Shown: piece by piece, positions 54,946 to 62,865 of the stretch
Numbering within the stretch: position 1 is the first letter of the stretch
Layout of the letters: each line of letters opens with the position of its first letter
DNA from: JAFLCL01 sp039809495
GTDB taxonomy: Bacteria; Myxococcota_A; Polyangia; Polyangiales; Sandaracinaceae
NCBI GenBank assembly: GCA_039809495.1
Contig: JBDHVC010000002.1
Coordinates: 1 to 64,000 of the forward strand
Reading direction: 5' to 3'
DNA: 64,000 nt
Made by a program: the position numbers and the translations under genes
Notes under the pieces: model-generated
What the model saw: only the letters and a program-made list of their open reading frames with translations
Told to the model about the DNA's origin: nothing
Database searches by the model: none

Positions 54946-55137
54946 CGTGGCTCGTGGGCGACGAGGAGGGGCGGTTGGACGACGGGTGTCGAGCAACGCG
55001 TGTGCCGTCTCGGGGAGCGGGGATTGGCGGGAGGTTCGAGGCTCGAGGGCCGCGCGGGGGGGGACAGTATGTCACTCGGCCCGCCCGAGAGGGCGCGTCC
55101 TTCGACAGCTTGACGCATCGCCGCCTCGGCGCACGCC

Positions 55138-56166
55138 TCATCCGTGGGTGAGGTGCTCGGCGATCTGGACCGCGTTCGTCGCGGCGCCCTTGCGGAGGTT
55201 GTCGCCGACGACCCAGAGCTGGAGGCCGCCCGGGTTGCCGAGATCCTCGCGCACGCGACCGACGAGGACGTCATCGGTTCCGTCCGCGTCCAGCGGGGTC
55301 GGGTAGAGCCCGGCGGAGAAGTCGTCGACGACGCGTACGCCGGGGGCGCTCGCCAAGAGCGCTCGCGCCTCGTCCGGGCGCATCGGCCGCTCGAGCTCGA
55401 TCGCGACGGACTCCGCGTGACCGTTGACGACGGGCACGCGCACGGTCGTCGGCGAGATGCGGATCGACGCGTCGCCGAGGATCTTGCGCGTCTCGTGGAC
55501 GAGCTTGAGCTCTTCCTCTTGATAGCCGAGCGCGGCGTCGCGCTTCCACTCCATGAGGACGCTCCCGGCGAGCTGCTTGCCGATCGCGCCGCGCGGCATC
55601 GGCTCACCGGCGACGTAGGCGCGCAGCTGCTCGCGGAAGTGGTCGACCGCGCGCTGCCCCGCGCCGCTGATCGCCTGGTACGTCGAGACGACGATCCGGC
55701 GGATCGGGTCCACGCGGTGGATCGGAGCGAGGGCGACGACGAGCTGGATCGTCGAGCAGTTCGGGTTCGCCACGATGCCCTTGGGCCGCACGCGCGCGGC
55801 CTCGAGGTTGACCTCGGGCACGCAGAGGGGCACCTCGGGATCCATCCGCCAAGCGGAGGAATTGTCGATGACGATCGCGCCGCGCTCCGCGGCGATCGGC
55901 GCCCACGCTCGGCTCGGCTCCGCGCCCGCCGAGAAGAGCGCGACGTCGACGCCCTCGAACGCCTGCGCGCTCACGGGCTCGACCTCGAGCGTCGTCGCCC
56001 CGTACCTGACGCTCGCCCCGGCGCTCCGCGGCGAGGCCAGCGCGCGCACCTCACGCGCGGGGAAGCGTCGCTCCGCGAGGACGTCGAGCATCGTCCGCCC
56101 GACGGCGCCCGTCGCGCCGAGGACCGCCACGGAGAGGCCCGCCGATCGATTCGTCACCTGGCTCAT
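55138..56166 (-). CDS. asd: Aspartate-semialdehyde dehydrogenase
   Basis: A 342-residue enzyme reducing aspartyl phosphate (made by LysC) to aspartate semialdehyde with NADPH, the branch point to lysine, diaminopimelate, threonine and methionine. The nucleotide-binding loop VAVLGATGAVGRTML opens the protein; the active-site Cys is C137 in VANPNCSTIQ; the catalytic His region is VRVPVVNGHAESV. The length is normal. Start 56166 (MSQVTN) is chosen at the usual distance before the nucleotide-binding strand; the frame remains open upstream. It is divergent from tolC. Confidence 0.96.
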   Translation of the reverse strand: MSQVTNRSAGLSVAVLGATGAVGRTMLDVLAERRFPAREVRALASPRSAGASVRYGATTLEVEPVSAQAFEGVDVALFSAGAEPSRAWAPIAAERGAIVIDNSSAWRMDPEVPLCVPEVNLEAARVRPKGIVANPNCSTIQLVVALAPIHRVDPIRRIVVSTYQAISGAGQRAVDHFREQLRAYVAGEPMPRGAIGKQLAGSVLMEWKRDAALGYQEEELKLVHETRKILGDASIRISPTTVRVPVVNGHAESVAIELERPMRPDEARALLASAPGVRVVDDFSAGLYPTPLDADGTDDVLVGRVREDLGNPGGLQLWVVGDNLRKGAATNAVQIAEHLTHG

Positions 56167-56257
56167 GCGCGCATCGTAGATCACCACGCCCGAGCGCTCC
56201 GCAAAGCCGACGAGCGCGCGGGCGCTCCTCGCGCGCTCGCCCGTCCGAGCCTCCGAA

Positions 56258-56287
56258 CGAGCGCGTCCGGAATTCCAGACGCGCTCG
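56258..56287. promoter_or_regulatory. 30-bp palindrome between asd and tolC
   Basis: Arms of 10 bp (CGAGCGCGTC and GACGCGCTCG) flank an inner 8-bp palindrome GGAATTCC; only one base pair of the fifteen is mismatched (C against A). It sits 91 bp before asd and about 150 bp before tolC. It looks like the operator of a large dimeric or tetrameric regulator, for example of the efflux gene. Nothing else recognisable is in this 272-bp gap. Confidence 0.65.
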
Positions 56288-56438
56288 CGGGATCGCCGCG
56301 GTCGCGGGGGAAAAATGCGGTGAAAGGCGCGGACCGCGCGTCCGGCACGGCGCTTGATGACTCGGCGCGCCGTGAACGTGCATCGAGCATTGCGCCCGCG
56401 AGGGGCACAAACCATATCGCGGGCTCGGAGGTGATGGC

Positions 56439-58088
56439 ATGGCTGGCATGGACGACTTCGCGCCCCGAGCGCTCCGCCGGGGCCGGGCATCCACGAGGAG
56501 GGCCCGCGGCGCCTCGCGCGGCGTGGCCCGCGTGGTCGCGCTCGGGCTCACCGTCCTGAGCGCCCGGCCGCTCTTCGTCGCGTCGAACGCCGCCGCGCAG
56601 GAGGCCCCCTCCGCCCCGATCGCCGCGCCCGAGCCGCGCGCCTCGGCGCCGTCGCGATCGGCCACGGCGATCGAGCCGCTCGATCTCGAGCGCGTGCTCC
56701 GCGGCGAGGGGCGAGGGCTCACGGCGGACGAGGTCGCTCGGCGCGCGATCGAGAGCGCTCCTGGGCTCGAGCAGAGCCGCGCTCAGCTCGAGCAGGCGCG
56801 GGCGGGCGCCGCTCAAGCCTACCTCGCCTTCTTCCCGCGCCTCGACATCACCGCGCGCTACACGCGCCTGAGCCCGATCACGCAGGGCTCCTTCGTCGGC
56901 GGCGGCCCGATCACGCCGGAGCAACAGGCTCAGCTCGCGCGCGCGATCGACGCCGTGAGCGATCCCGCCGCGCGCTCGCTCTTTCGCGCGAACATCGACT
57001 CGCAGATCGCCCTCTCGCAGTTCTCGATCCCCGTCTTCCTCGACACCGCGTCGATCGGCGCGGAGCTGCGCTACCCCGTGAGCGACGTCTTCCTCCAGGT
57101 GTGGCCGAGCTACGAGGGCGCCGAGCGCATGGTCGACGCGCAAGAGGCGAGCCTCGAGGCGTCGGCGGCCGTGATCGGCGTGCGAGCGCGCGAGGCCTTC
57201 TACAACTACGCGCGCGCGCGCGCCGCGGCGGCGGTCGCCGAGTCGATGGTCCAGACGATCGAGGCGCAGGAGGAGGTCGTGCGCGCGGCCGTCGGCGCGG
57301 GCGCGTCGGCGCGGATCGACCTCATGCGGCTCGAGGCTCAGCTCGCCTCCGCGCGCGTCGCGCTCGAGCGTGCGCGCGGCGGGACCGCGATCGCCGCGGA
57401 GGCGCTGCGAGCGCTGCTCCACGAGGACCTCGGCGAGATCGCCGTCGGCGAGGATCTGCTCGCGCCGATCCCCGAGGTGACGGAGACGCGCGAGGCGCTG
57501 ATCCAGCGCGCCTACTCGGATCGCCCGGAGTCGCGCGCGATCGCGCATCTGCTGCGTGCGCGCGATCGCCAGGTCGAGGCGGCCGAGGGGAGCCGGTATC
57601 CGCACCTCGTGCTCGACGCGCAATTCTCCTACGACAACCCGAACCAGCGCCTCTTCCCGCCCGAGCAGCGCTTCGTCGAGAACTACGCGTTCAGCGTGAT
57701 CCTCGCCTGGTCGCCGAACGATCTCTTCATGGGCGAGGAGCGGGCGCGCGGGGCGCGCGCGGCGCGCGCGGAGCACGAGGCTCAGCTCGCGCAGCTCCAC
57801 GACGGCATTCGGATCGAGGTCACCCAGGCCTACGAGGCTCGTCGGGCGGCGCGGCTCGCGCTCGACGCGGCGCAGACGGGCGTGGGCGCGGCGGAAGAAG
57901 GGGTGCGCGTGCGGACCGAGCAGTACCGCGTCGGCGCCGGCGTCATCACGGAGCTCATGGCGGCGACCGCGGATCTCGCGCGGGCTCAGCTCGAGCTCGT
58001 CTCCTCCGCCATCGACGCTCGGATCGCCGAGGCTCAGCTCGCGCGCGCGACGGGCGCGGACAGTCCACGCGGCTCGGCCGCGCGATGA
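56439..58088 (+). CDS. TolC-family outer-membrane efflux protein
   Basis: A 549-residue protein with a signal peptide after a basic lead (about 1-53, ending NAAAQ) and two tandem outer-membrane-efflux repeats made of long helices and strands (ARRAIESAPGLEQSRAQLEQARAGAAQAYLAFFPRLDITARYTRLSP; later VTQAYEARRAARLALDAAQTGVGAAEEGVRVRTEQYRVGAGVITELM). TolC proteins form trimeric channels for efflux pumps or type I secretion. No pump or adaptor gene is adjacent. GGAGG precedes the start. The stop overlaps the mutT start (ATGA). A large palindrome lies upstream. Confidence 0.88.
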   Translation: MAGMDDFAPRALRRGRASTRRARGASRGVARVVALGLTVLSARPLFVASNAAAQEAPSAPIAAPEPRASAPSRSATAIEPLDLERVLRGEGRGLTADEVARRAIESAPGLEQSRAQLEQARAGAAQAYLAFFPRLDITARYTRLSPITQGSFVGGGPITPEQQAQLARAIDAVSDPAARSLFRANIDSQIALSQFSIPVFLDTASIGAELRYPVSDVFLQVWPSYEGAERMVDAQEASLEASAAVIGVRAREAFYNYARARAAAAVAESMVQTIEAQEEVVRAAVGAGASARIDLMRLEAQLASARVALERARGGTAIAAEALRALLHEDLGEIAVGEDLLAPIPEVTETREALIQRAYSDRPESRAIAHLLRARDRQVEAAEGSRYPHLVLDAQFSYDNPNQRLFPPEQRFVENYAFSVILAWSPNDLFMGEERARGARAARAEHEAQLAQLHDGIRIEVTQAYEARRAARLALDAAQTGVGAAEEGVRVRTEQYRVGAGVITELMAATADLARAQLELVSSAIDARIAEAQLARATGADSPRGSAAR

Positions 58089-58561
58089 GCGACGCCCTCG
58101 TCGATCCCGAGGCGTCGCCGGGCGGCTCTAGCTCGCCCGGGCGACGCGTCGTCGTCGCCGCCGCGGTCGTCCGCGACGAGGATCGCTATCTCCTCACGCG
58201 TCGGCTCCCGCGAGGCCACCTCGCCGGCTACTGGGAGTTCCCCGGCGGCAAGCTCGAGGAGGGCGAGAGCCCGGAGGAGGCGCTCGTCCGCGAGTGCCGC
58301 GAGGAGTGCGGGATCGACGTCGTCCCGATCGACGTGCTCGACGTCGCGTTCCACCGCTACCCCGGCAAGGACGTGCTGCTCCTGTTCTACGCGTGCGCGC
58401 TCGGTGAGCGGCGCGCGGTCGCCCACCTCGAGGTCGCCGACCACGCCTGGGTGCGCGCCGGGCAGCTCGACGACTTCACCCTCCCTCCGCCCGACCGACG
58501 CCTCGTCGAGAAGCTCTCGCGCGGCGTGTGGCCGTCGGTCCCTCGGGCGGGACATGACTAG
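58085..58561 (+). CDS. mutT: NUDIX hydrolase, 8-oxo-dGTP diphosphatase type
   Basis: A 158-residue NUDIX enzyme. The box is complete: G-x5-E-x7-REUxEExGU in GGKLEEGESPEEALVREC followed by REECGI. The start of the domain (VVVAAAVVRDEDRYLLTRRLPRGHLAGYWEFPGGK) is that of MutT, which removes 8-oxo-dGTP from the nucleotide pool to prevent mutations. NUDIX substrates are hard to assign by sequence, so the MutT name is likely but not certain. It is translationally coupled to tolC, an unusual partner. Confidence 0.85.
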   Translation: MSDALVDPEASPGGSSSPGRRVVVAAAVVRDEDRYLLTRRLPRGHLAGYWEFPGGKLEEGESPEEALVRECREECGIDVVPIDVLDVAFHRYPGKDVLLLFYACALGERRAVAHLEVADHAWVRAGQLDDFTLPPPDRRLVEKLSRGVWPSVPRAGHD

Positions 58562-58566
58562 GACCC

Positions 58567-58595
58567 TTGACGCCCGCGGCGCTCCAGGCTAGGAA
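58567..58595 (+). promoter_or_regulatory. Likely promoter of the tRNA genes
   Basis: TTGACG (58567-58572), a 17-bp spacer, then TAGGAA (58590-58595), about 70 bases before tRNA-Gln. The -10 box is imperfect. Confidence 0.4.
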
Positions 58596-58665
58596 GCGCG
58601 CCCGCCCGGTCGGCGATGCGTCATCGCTTCCCCCGCCGGAAGCTCTCTGCCGAAAGCCAGCTCGC

Positions 58666-58736
58666 TCCGGGATCGTCTAATGGCAGGACAACGGATTCTG
58701 GCTCCGTTTATCTAGGTTCGAATCCTAGTCCCGGAA
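58666..58736 (+). tRNA. tRNA-Gln (anticodon CTG)
   Basis: A full cloverleaf: acceptor TCCGGGA pairs with TCCCGGA; D arm GTC/GAC; anticodon stem ACGGA/TCCGT with loop TTCTGGC giving anticodon CTG (reads CAG); T arm CTAGG-TTCGAAT-CCTAG; discriminator A. The 3' CCA is not encoded. Confidence 0.95.
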
Positions 58737-58789
58737 CTCTCCTCTCCCTCCCTTCGCGCCACCACGCCTTCGCTTGCACGTCTCTGCTT

Positions 58790-58861
58790 GGCCCCATCGT
58801 CTAGTGGTTAGGACATCGGCCTCTCACGCCGGTAACCCGGGTTCGAGTCCCGGTGGGGTCA
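58790..58861 (+). tRNA. tRNA-Glu (anticodon CTC)
   Basis: Cloverleaf with acceptor GGCCCCA against TGGGGTC (one G-U pair), anticodon loop CTCTCAC giving CTC (reads GAG), and T arm CCGGG-TTCGAGT-CCCGG. Discriminator A; CCA not encoded. It lies 53 bp downstream of tRNA-Gln, probably on the same transcript. Confidence 0.95.
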
Positions 58862-58954
58862 TCCGAAATCCAGTCCTCGCGGTGAGAGCGAGCGACGGAC
58901 GAGCCTGACGCCGAACTCGCCAAGTCGCCTCCGCGGCCCGCGTCCGGAGGTCAT

Positions 58955-59590
58955 GTGTCGGGCGACCGGATCCTGTCGAGATCCTTCTTCGAGCGTGACG
59001 CGCTCGCGGTCGCGCGCGATCTGATCGGGCGCAGGCTCGCGCGCGGCGACGTCGTCCTCCGGATCACGGAGACGGAGGCGTACCGCTTCCCCAACGACTC
59101 GGCGAACCACTGCCGCGTGGGTCGAACGCCCCGAAACCTGGCGATGTGGGGCCCCCCCGGCCACGCCTACGTCTATCTCTGTTATGGCCTCCATACGCTC
59201 CTCAACCTCGTCACGGACCGAGATGGCGAGGCCGCGGCGGTCTTGATCCGCGGCGCCGAGCCCCTCCGCGGACTCGCGACGATCCAGGCTCGACGCGGGC
59301 TCGCGACGACCGATCCCCGAGCGCTGCTCGCCGGGCCGGGGAAGGTGGGGCAGGCCCTCGGGCTCGACACCTCGTTCTCCGGTCGCGTCCTCTCGAAGCC
59401 GGGTGATCTCGTCGCGCTCGAGGGCGACCCGGTCGACGACGTCCTCGTGGGGCCGCGGATCGGGATCGACTACGCGCGCCCCGCCGATCGGGCCGCCCCG
59501 TACCGATTCGGCGATCCCCGATCGAGCGCGGTGGCGCAGAGGCGAGCGATGTGGCCCCTCCGGCGCTTCGTCGGGGGCACCCTTCGTTGA
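58955..59590 (+). CDS. 3-methyladenine DNA glycosylase (AAG/MPG family)
   Basis: A 211-residue base-excision repair enzyme that removes alkylated purines. The AAG fold is recognised by ARDLIGRRLARGDVVLRITETEAYRFPNDSANHCRVGRTPRNLAMWGPPGHAYVYLCYGLHTLLNLVT: catalytic Glu in ITETEAY, DNA-intercalating region YLCYGLH. Later blocks AAVLIRGAEPLRG and LAGPGKVGQALGLD are also typical. Start GTG 58955 has GGAGG seven bases upstream; ATG 58953 is out of frame. The length is normal. Confidence 0.93.
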   Translation: MSGDRILSRSFFERDALAVARDLIGRRLARGDVVLRITETEAYRFPNDSANHCRVGRTPRNLAMWGPPGHAYVYLCYGLHTLLNLVTDRDGEAAAVLIRGAEPLRGLATIQARRGLATTDPRALLAGPGKVGQALGLDTSFSGRVLSKPGDLVALEGDPVDDVLVGPRIGIDYARPADRAAPYRFGDPRSSAVAQRRAMWPLRRFVGGTLR

Positions 59591-59596
59591 AGGATC

Positions 59597-59614
59597 CGCG
59601 CCGAGCGCGGCGCG
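59597..59614 (+). terminator. Hairpin after the glycosylase gene
   Basis: Perfect 7-bp stem CGCGCCG/CGGCGCG with loop AGCG, six bases after the stop. There is no T-tract. Confidence 0.35.
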
Positions 59615-59675
59615 CCCCGTGGCCCGCAGGCGCCGACGGGACTCCGCTCTTCCGTGCGACGCCTCGAGACGACTC

Positions 59676-59880
59676 ACGGCGTGAATCCGTCGAGCCGATT
59701 CGCGCTGTTCCTTCAGGGCCCGAGGAGCCGCTCTCACAGCACGAATCAGTTGCCCCGATTCGCGCTGTTCCTTCCTTGTCGGAGGGTCTGCCCCCAGACC
59801 CTCCCTCACGCCGAGTGAATCGGCGTGAGCCTCCCTCCCGCCGAGCCAGCGTGCCTCGCTCGACGGATCACGTCGAGCGA
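59676..59880. other. Cluster of five stem-loops in the intergenic region
   Basis: Five hairpins follow one another in about 205 bp without a convincing gene. (1) 59676-59708: 12-bp stem with two G-U pairs, 9-base loop. (2) 59736-59768: 12-bp stem with one mismatch, 9-base loop, then TTCCTTCC. (3) 59781-59804: perfect 10-bp stem, CCCC loop. (4) 59805-59829: perfect 10-bp stem, GTGAA loop, abutting (3). (5) 59856-59880: perfect 10-bp stem, GATCA loop. Hairpins 1 and 2 are copies 60 bp apart: their 3' arms and following bases are identical for 20 bp (59695-59714 and 59755-59774), while 5' arms differ but largely keep pairing. It could be a structured RNA, a terminator array or an interspersed repeat. 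Confidence 0.6.
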
Positions 59881-59918
59881 CGCGCGCTGTCACGCTCTCT
59901 ACGCCCGAGAAAACGCAA

Positions 59919-59959
59919 GTCGCGATTGACAGACATGGTGTCAACGCGCTAATCGCGAC
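59919..59959 (+). promoter_or_regulatory. Promoter of the histone-like gene with nested inverted repeats
   Basis: TTGACA (59926-59931) and TAATCG (59950-59955), 18 bp apart, form a plausible sigma-70 promoter. Two inverted repeats sit on it: outer GTCGCGATT (59919-59927)/AATCGCGAC (59951-59959) and inner TTGACA (59926-59931)/TGTCAA (59939-59944). The symmetry suggests a repressor or autoregulator site. Confidence 0.55.
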
Positions 59960-60088
59960 TCTCGACGTCGCTCCTCGGGTGTCGAACCCCGCGGAGGCCG
60001 AGGTCGCTCGAGGCCGAGTGCGCGCGCCACTGTGAGCGGCGCAGTCAGCGTGGAACACCAGCAACGCGGAACACCAGAAGGGATCCCC

Positions 60089-60517
60089 ATGACACAGTCC
60101 AACATGATCGAAGCGCGCGTGAAGGCTTTCGCCGCCGAGCTCGAGGACCTGATCCGCGCCGCGGCGCTCGAGGCGGCGCGCACGGCGCTGGCTCCGAAGC
60201 GCGGCGCCGCGAAGTCGGCCGCGCCCGCCGCGCCGGCGGCGAAGAAGCCCGCGGCGACCGCCAAGCCGGCGGCCAAGCGCGCCGCGAAGCGGGCGAAGGG
60301 GCAGAAGCGCTCGAAGGCGGAGATCGCCGCGGTGGAGGCGAAGCTCGAGGCCTTCGTGAAGGCGAACGAGGGCAAGCGGATCGAGGAGATCTCGAAGGCG
60401 CTCTCGCTCCCGACGAACGACCTGAGCCGCCCGATGAAGAAGCTCATCGAGGAAGGCAAGGTCCGAGTCACCGGCGAGCGCCGCGCGACCCGGTACTTCG
60501 TCGGCAAGAAGAAGTGA
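60089..60517 (+). CDS. Histone H1-like DNA-binding protein with winged-helix-like end
   Basis: A 142-residue basic protein. Residues 1-32 form a helix (MIEARVKAFAAELEDLIRAAALEAARTAL). Residues 35-75 are a Lys/Ala/Pro tail like histone H1 (AAKKPAATAKPAAKRAAKRAKG). Residues 78-142 look like a small winged-helix domain (AKLEAFVKANEGKRIEEISKALSL, LSRPMKKLIEEGKVRVTGERRATRYFVG). It probably compacts DNA or acts as a nucleoid-associated regulator. AAGGGA precedes the start. Two copies of GGAACACCAG lie just upstream in the leader. The promoter has nested inverted repeats, consistent with autoregulation. Confidence 0.8.
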   Translation: MTQSNMIEARVKAFAAELEDLIRAAALEAARTALAPKRGAAKSAAPAAPAAKKPAATAKPAAKRAAKRAKGQKRSKAEIAAVEAKLEAFVKANEGKRIEEISKALSLPTNDLSRPMKKLIEEGKVRVTGERRATRYFVGKKK

Positions 60518-60534
60518 ATCCCGCGTGCCCGATG

Positions 60535-60552
60535 GGCGCGTGACAGCGCGCC
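60535..60552 (+). terminator. Hairpin after the histone-like gene
   Basis: Stem GGCGCG/CGCGCC with loop TGACAG, 17 bases after the stop. It contains the same TGACAGCGCGCC sequence seen in the terminator-like repeat at 49322. Confidence 0.35.
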
Positions 60553-60618
60553 TCGCCTCTGGCGGCCTCGCGCTCGTTGCGCGCGGCCGCGGCGAGCGCT
60601 AGAGAGCGCCGGCCGTAT

Positions 60619-62823
60619 ATGCCGGCTGACGATACGAAACGGGCGTCGCCGCCCGAAGCGTCGACGCCGTCCGTGACGGATGCGGCCGACGCGCGGCGCT
60701 CGAGGCCGCCTTCGCCCGCCCTCTCGGAGCCGGCTCCCGCCGCGACGGACGGCGGCCCGCGAGCCGACGCCTCGGGGCGCGAGCCGACGGGCCGAGAGCC
60801 GACGGGCCGAGAGTCGACGGGCCGAGAGTCGACGGGCCGAGAGTCGACGGGCCGAGAGTCGACGGGCCGCACGAGCGACGCCGCCTCGAGCGGGATCTCA
60901 TCCGCGGATCGGTCCCTCGCTCGACAACCCGCCGGAGCCTCCCGTCACCACGGGGGGCTCTTCGCGTTGGTGATGGGGGCGCTCGGGGTCGTGTATGGCG
61001 ACATCGGCACTTCGCCGCTCTACGCCTTCCGCGAGTGCTTCGTCGAGTCGTCGCATCTCCACCCGACGGAGGGCAACGTCCTCGGGCTTCTATCGCTCTT
61101 CTTCTGGTCGATGACGCTCGTCGTGACGATCAAGTACATCGTCTTCATCATGCGAGCGGACAACGACGGGGAGGGGGGGATCCTCGCGCTCCTCGCGCTC
61201 GCGCTGCCCAAGCGAGATGGGAAGCGAGGCGGCCCGAAGCTCGGACTGCTCGTCCTCGCGGGCCTCTTCGGCGCGAGCCTCCTCTATGGCGAGGGCATGC
61301 TGACGCCGGCGATCTCGGTCCTCTCGGCGGTCGAGGGGCTCGAGGGGATCGACGCGCTCCGCGGCCACCTCAGCCAGAGCACCATCGCGATCATCAGCTC
61401 GGTGATCCTGATCTCCCTCTTCGCCGTCCAGTCGCGCGGCACGGCTCGGGTCGGCGCGGCGTTCGGGCCGGTGATGCTCCTCTGGTTCGGCACGATCGGC
61501 ACGCTCGGGGCGCTCCAGATCGTGCATCGCCCCGACGTCCTCGTCGCCTTCAATCCCTACTACGCCGTCCGCTTCTTCCTCACGAATGGCTTGAACGGCT
61601 TCTGGGCGCTCGGGAGCGTCGTCCTCTGCCTCACGGGCGCGGAGGCGCTCTACGCTGACATGGGCCACTTCGGGCGCCGCCCGATCTGGCTCTCGTGGAG
61701 CTTCATCTTCCCCTGCCTCGTGCTGAATTACTTCGGACAAGGCGCGGTGTTGCTCGCGCACCCGGATCGAGGACAGGACGCGTTCTTCGCGCTCGCCGGG
61801 AGCTCGAACGCGCTCCGGATCGGCCTCGTCGCGCTCGCGACCGCGGCGACCGTCATCGCGTCTCAGGCCCTCATCTCGGGCGCGTTCTCGATCACGCGGC
61901 AGGCGATCCAGCTCGGCTATCTGCCGCGCCTCGAGATCCGCCACACGTCGAGCGACGCGGAGGGACAGATCTACATCCCCGAGGTGAATTGGATCCTCAT
62001 GGTCGCCGCAGTCCTGCTCGTGCTCTCGTTCCGCTCGTCGAGCGCGATGGCGGCGGCGTACGGGATCGCCGTCACCGGGACGATGATGATCGGCTCGACG
62101 CTCTTCTTCCTCGTGACGCAGAAGTGGTGGGGGACGCTGCGCGCGGGAGCGCTCTTCGTCGTGATGTTCGCGATCGACGCGTCGTTCTTCTCCGCGAACC
62201 TGGCGAAGGTCGCGAGCGGGGGCTGGATCCCGCTCGCCGTCGGCGTGGCCATCCTGGCGATGATGACGAGCTGGAAGATGGGGCGCGAGCGGGTCGGGGC
62301 CTTCCTCCGCGAGCGCTCGGAGCCGCTCGATCAATTCCTCGACGAGGTCGACGCGGCGGATCCCGTGCGGGTGAAGGGCACCGCGGTCTTCATGACGTCG
62401 AGCGTCTGGGGCACGCCCCCCGTGCTCGTCCACCACTTCAAGCACAACCAGGTGCTCCACGAGCAGATCGTGCTCATCTCGATCGTGACTGACGACGTCC
62501 CCTTCGTGGGGGCGAAGAACCGCGTCACGGTCGAGAAGCTCCGCGAGGGCTTCTTCCGCGTCACCGCGCACTACGGCTTCATGCAGGTGCCGAAGGTCAC
62601 GGACATCCTCAAGGAGTGCGACAAGCGGGGCCTGAAGACGCGATCGGAGTCGACCTCGTTCTACCTCGGCCGCGAGAAGCTGGTCGTGACGCGCAAGCCC
62701 GGGATGGCGATGTGGCGCAAGTACGTCTTCTCGTTCCTGTCGAAGAACGCCAGGCCGGCGACGGACTTCTTCAAGCTCCCGCCCGATCGGGTGGTCGAGA
62801 TGGGCATGCTCCTCGAGCTGTAG
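60619..62823 (+). CDS. kup: KUP/HAK-family potassium transporter
   Basis: About 734 residues. The core (about 125-734) is a Kup potassium uptake protein: the signature ALGVVYGDIGTSPLYAFRECF, then about 12 membrane helices (LGLLSLFFWSMTLVVTIKYIVFIMRADNDGEGGILALLAL, GASLLYGEGMLTPAISVLSAVEG), and a cytoplasmic C-terminal domain (KGTAVFMTSSVWGTPPVLVHHFKHNQVLHEQIVLISI). The first about 110 residues are an unusual hydrophilic extension that includes six copies of E(P/S)TGR made by a 15-bp tandem repeat. Start ATG 60619 lacks a clear ribosome site; a start inside the extension cannot be excluded. Confidence 0.92.
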   Translation: MPADDTKRASPPEASTPSVTDAADARRSRPPSPALSEPAPAATDGGPRADASGREPTGREPTGRESTGRESTGRESTGRESTGRTSDAASSGISSADRSLARQPAGASRHHGGLFALVMGALGVVYGDIGTSPLYAFRECFVESSHLHPTEGNVLGLLSLFFWSMTLVVTIKYIVFIMRADNDGEGGILALLALALPKRDGKRGGPKLGLLVLAGLFGASLLYGEGMLTPAISVLSAVEGLEGIDALRGHLSQSTIAIISSVILISLFAVQSRGTARVGAAFGPVMLLWFGTIGTLGALQIVHRPDVLVAFNPYYAVRFFLTNGLNGFWALGSVVLCLTGAEALYADMGHFGRRPIWLSWSFIFPCLVLNYFGQGAVLLAHPDRGQDAFFALAGSSNALRIGLVALATAATVIASQALISGAFSITRQAIQLGYLPRLEIRHTSSDAEGQIYIPEVNWILMVAAVLLVLSFRSSSAMAAAYGIAVTGTMMIGSTLFFLVTQKWWGTLRAGALFVVMFAIDASFFSANLAKVASGGWIPLAVGVAILAMMTSWKMGRERVGAFLRERSEPLDQFLDEVDAADPVRVKGTAVFMTSSVWGTPPVLVHHFKHNQVLHEQIVLISIVTDDVPFVGAKNRVTVEKLREGFFRVTAHYGFMQVPKVTDILKECDKRGLKTRSESTSFYLGREKLVVTRKPGMAMWRKYVFSFLSKNARPATDFFKLPPDRVVEMGMLLEL
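60781..60870 (+). repeat. 15-bp minisatellite inside kup
   Basis: Six 15-bp units (gagccgacgggccga twice, then gagtcgacgggccga four times, the last ending in c) encode EPTGR/ESTGR repeats in the N-terminal extension of the transporter. The unit length keeps the frame if copies are gained or lost. Confidence 0.95.
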
Positions 62824-62865
62824 GAGAGTGAGCCGACGCCGTCGGGCGCGCGAGGTGAAGGCGAC

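Noticed and set aside
58666..58861. Integration hotspot or attachment site at the tRNA pair
   Set aside because: No integrase gene and no repeated tRNA 3' end is visible nearby.
59676..59880. CRISPR array
   Set aside because: Repeats are few, differ in spacing and sequence, and there are no regular spacers or cas genes.
58859..60064. A 401-codon minus-strand frame opposite the glycosylase gene and the hairpin region
   Set aside because: Apparent KEQRES-type repeats come from the duplicated hairpin; no recognisable domain, and the first half is antisense to a real enzyme.
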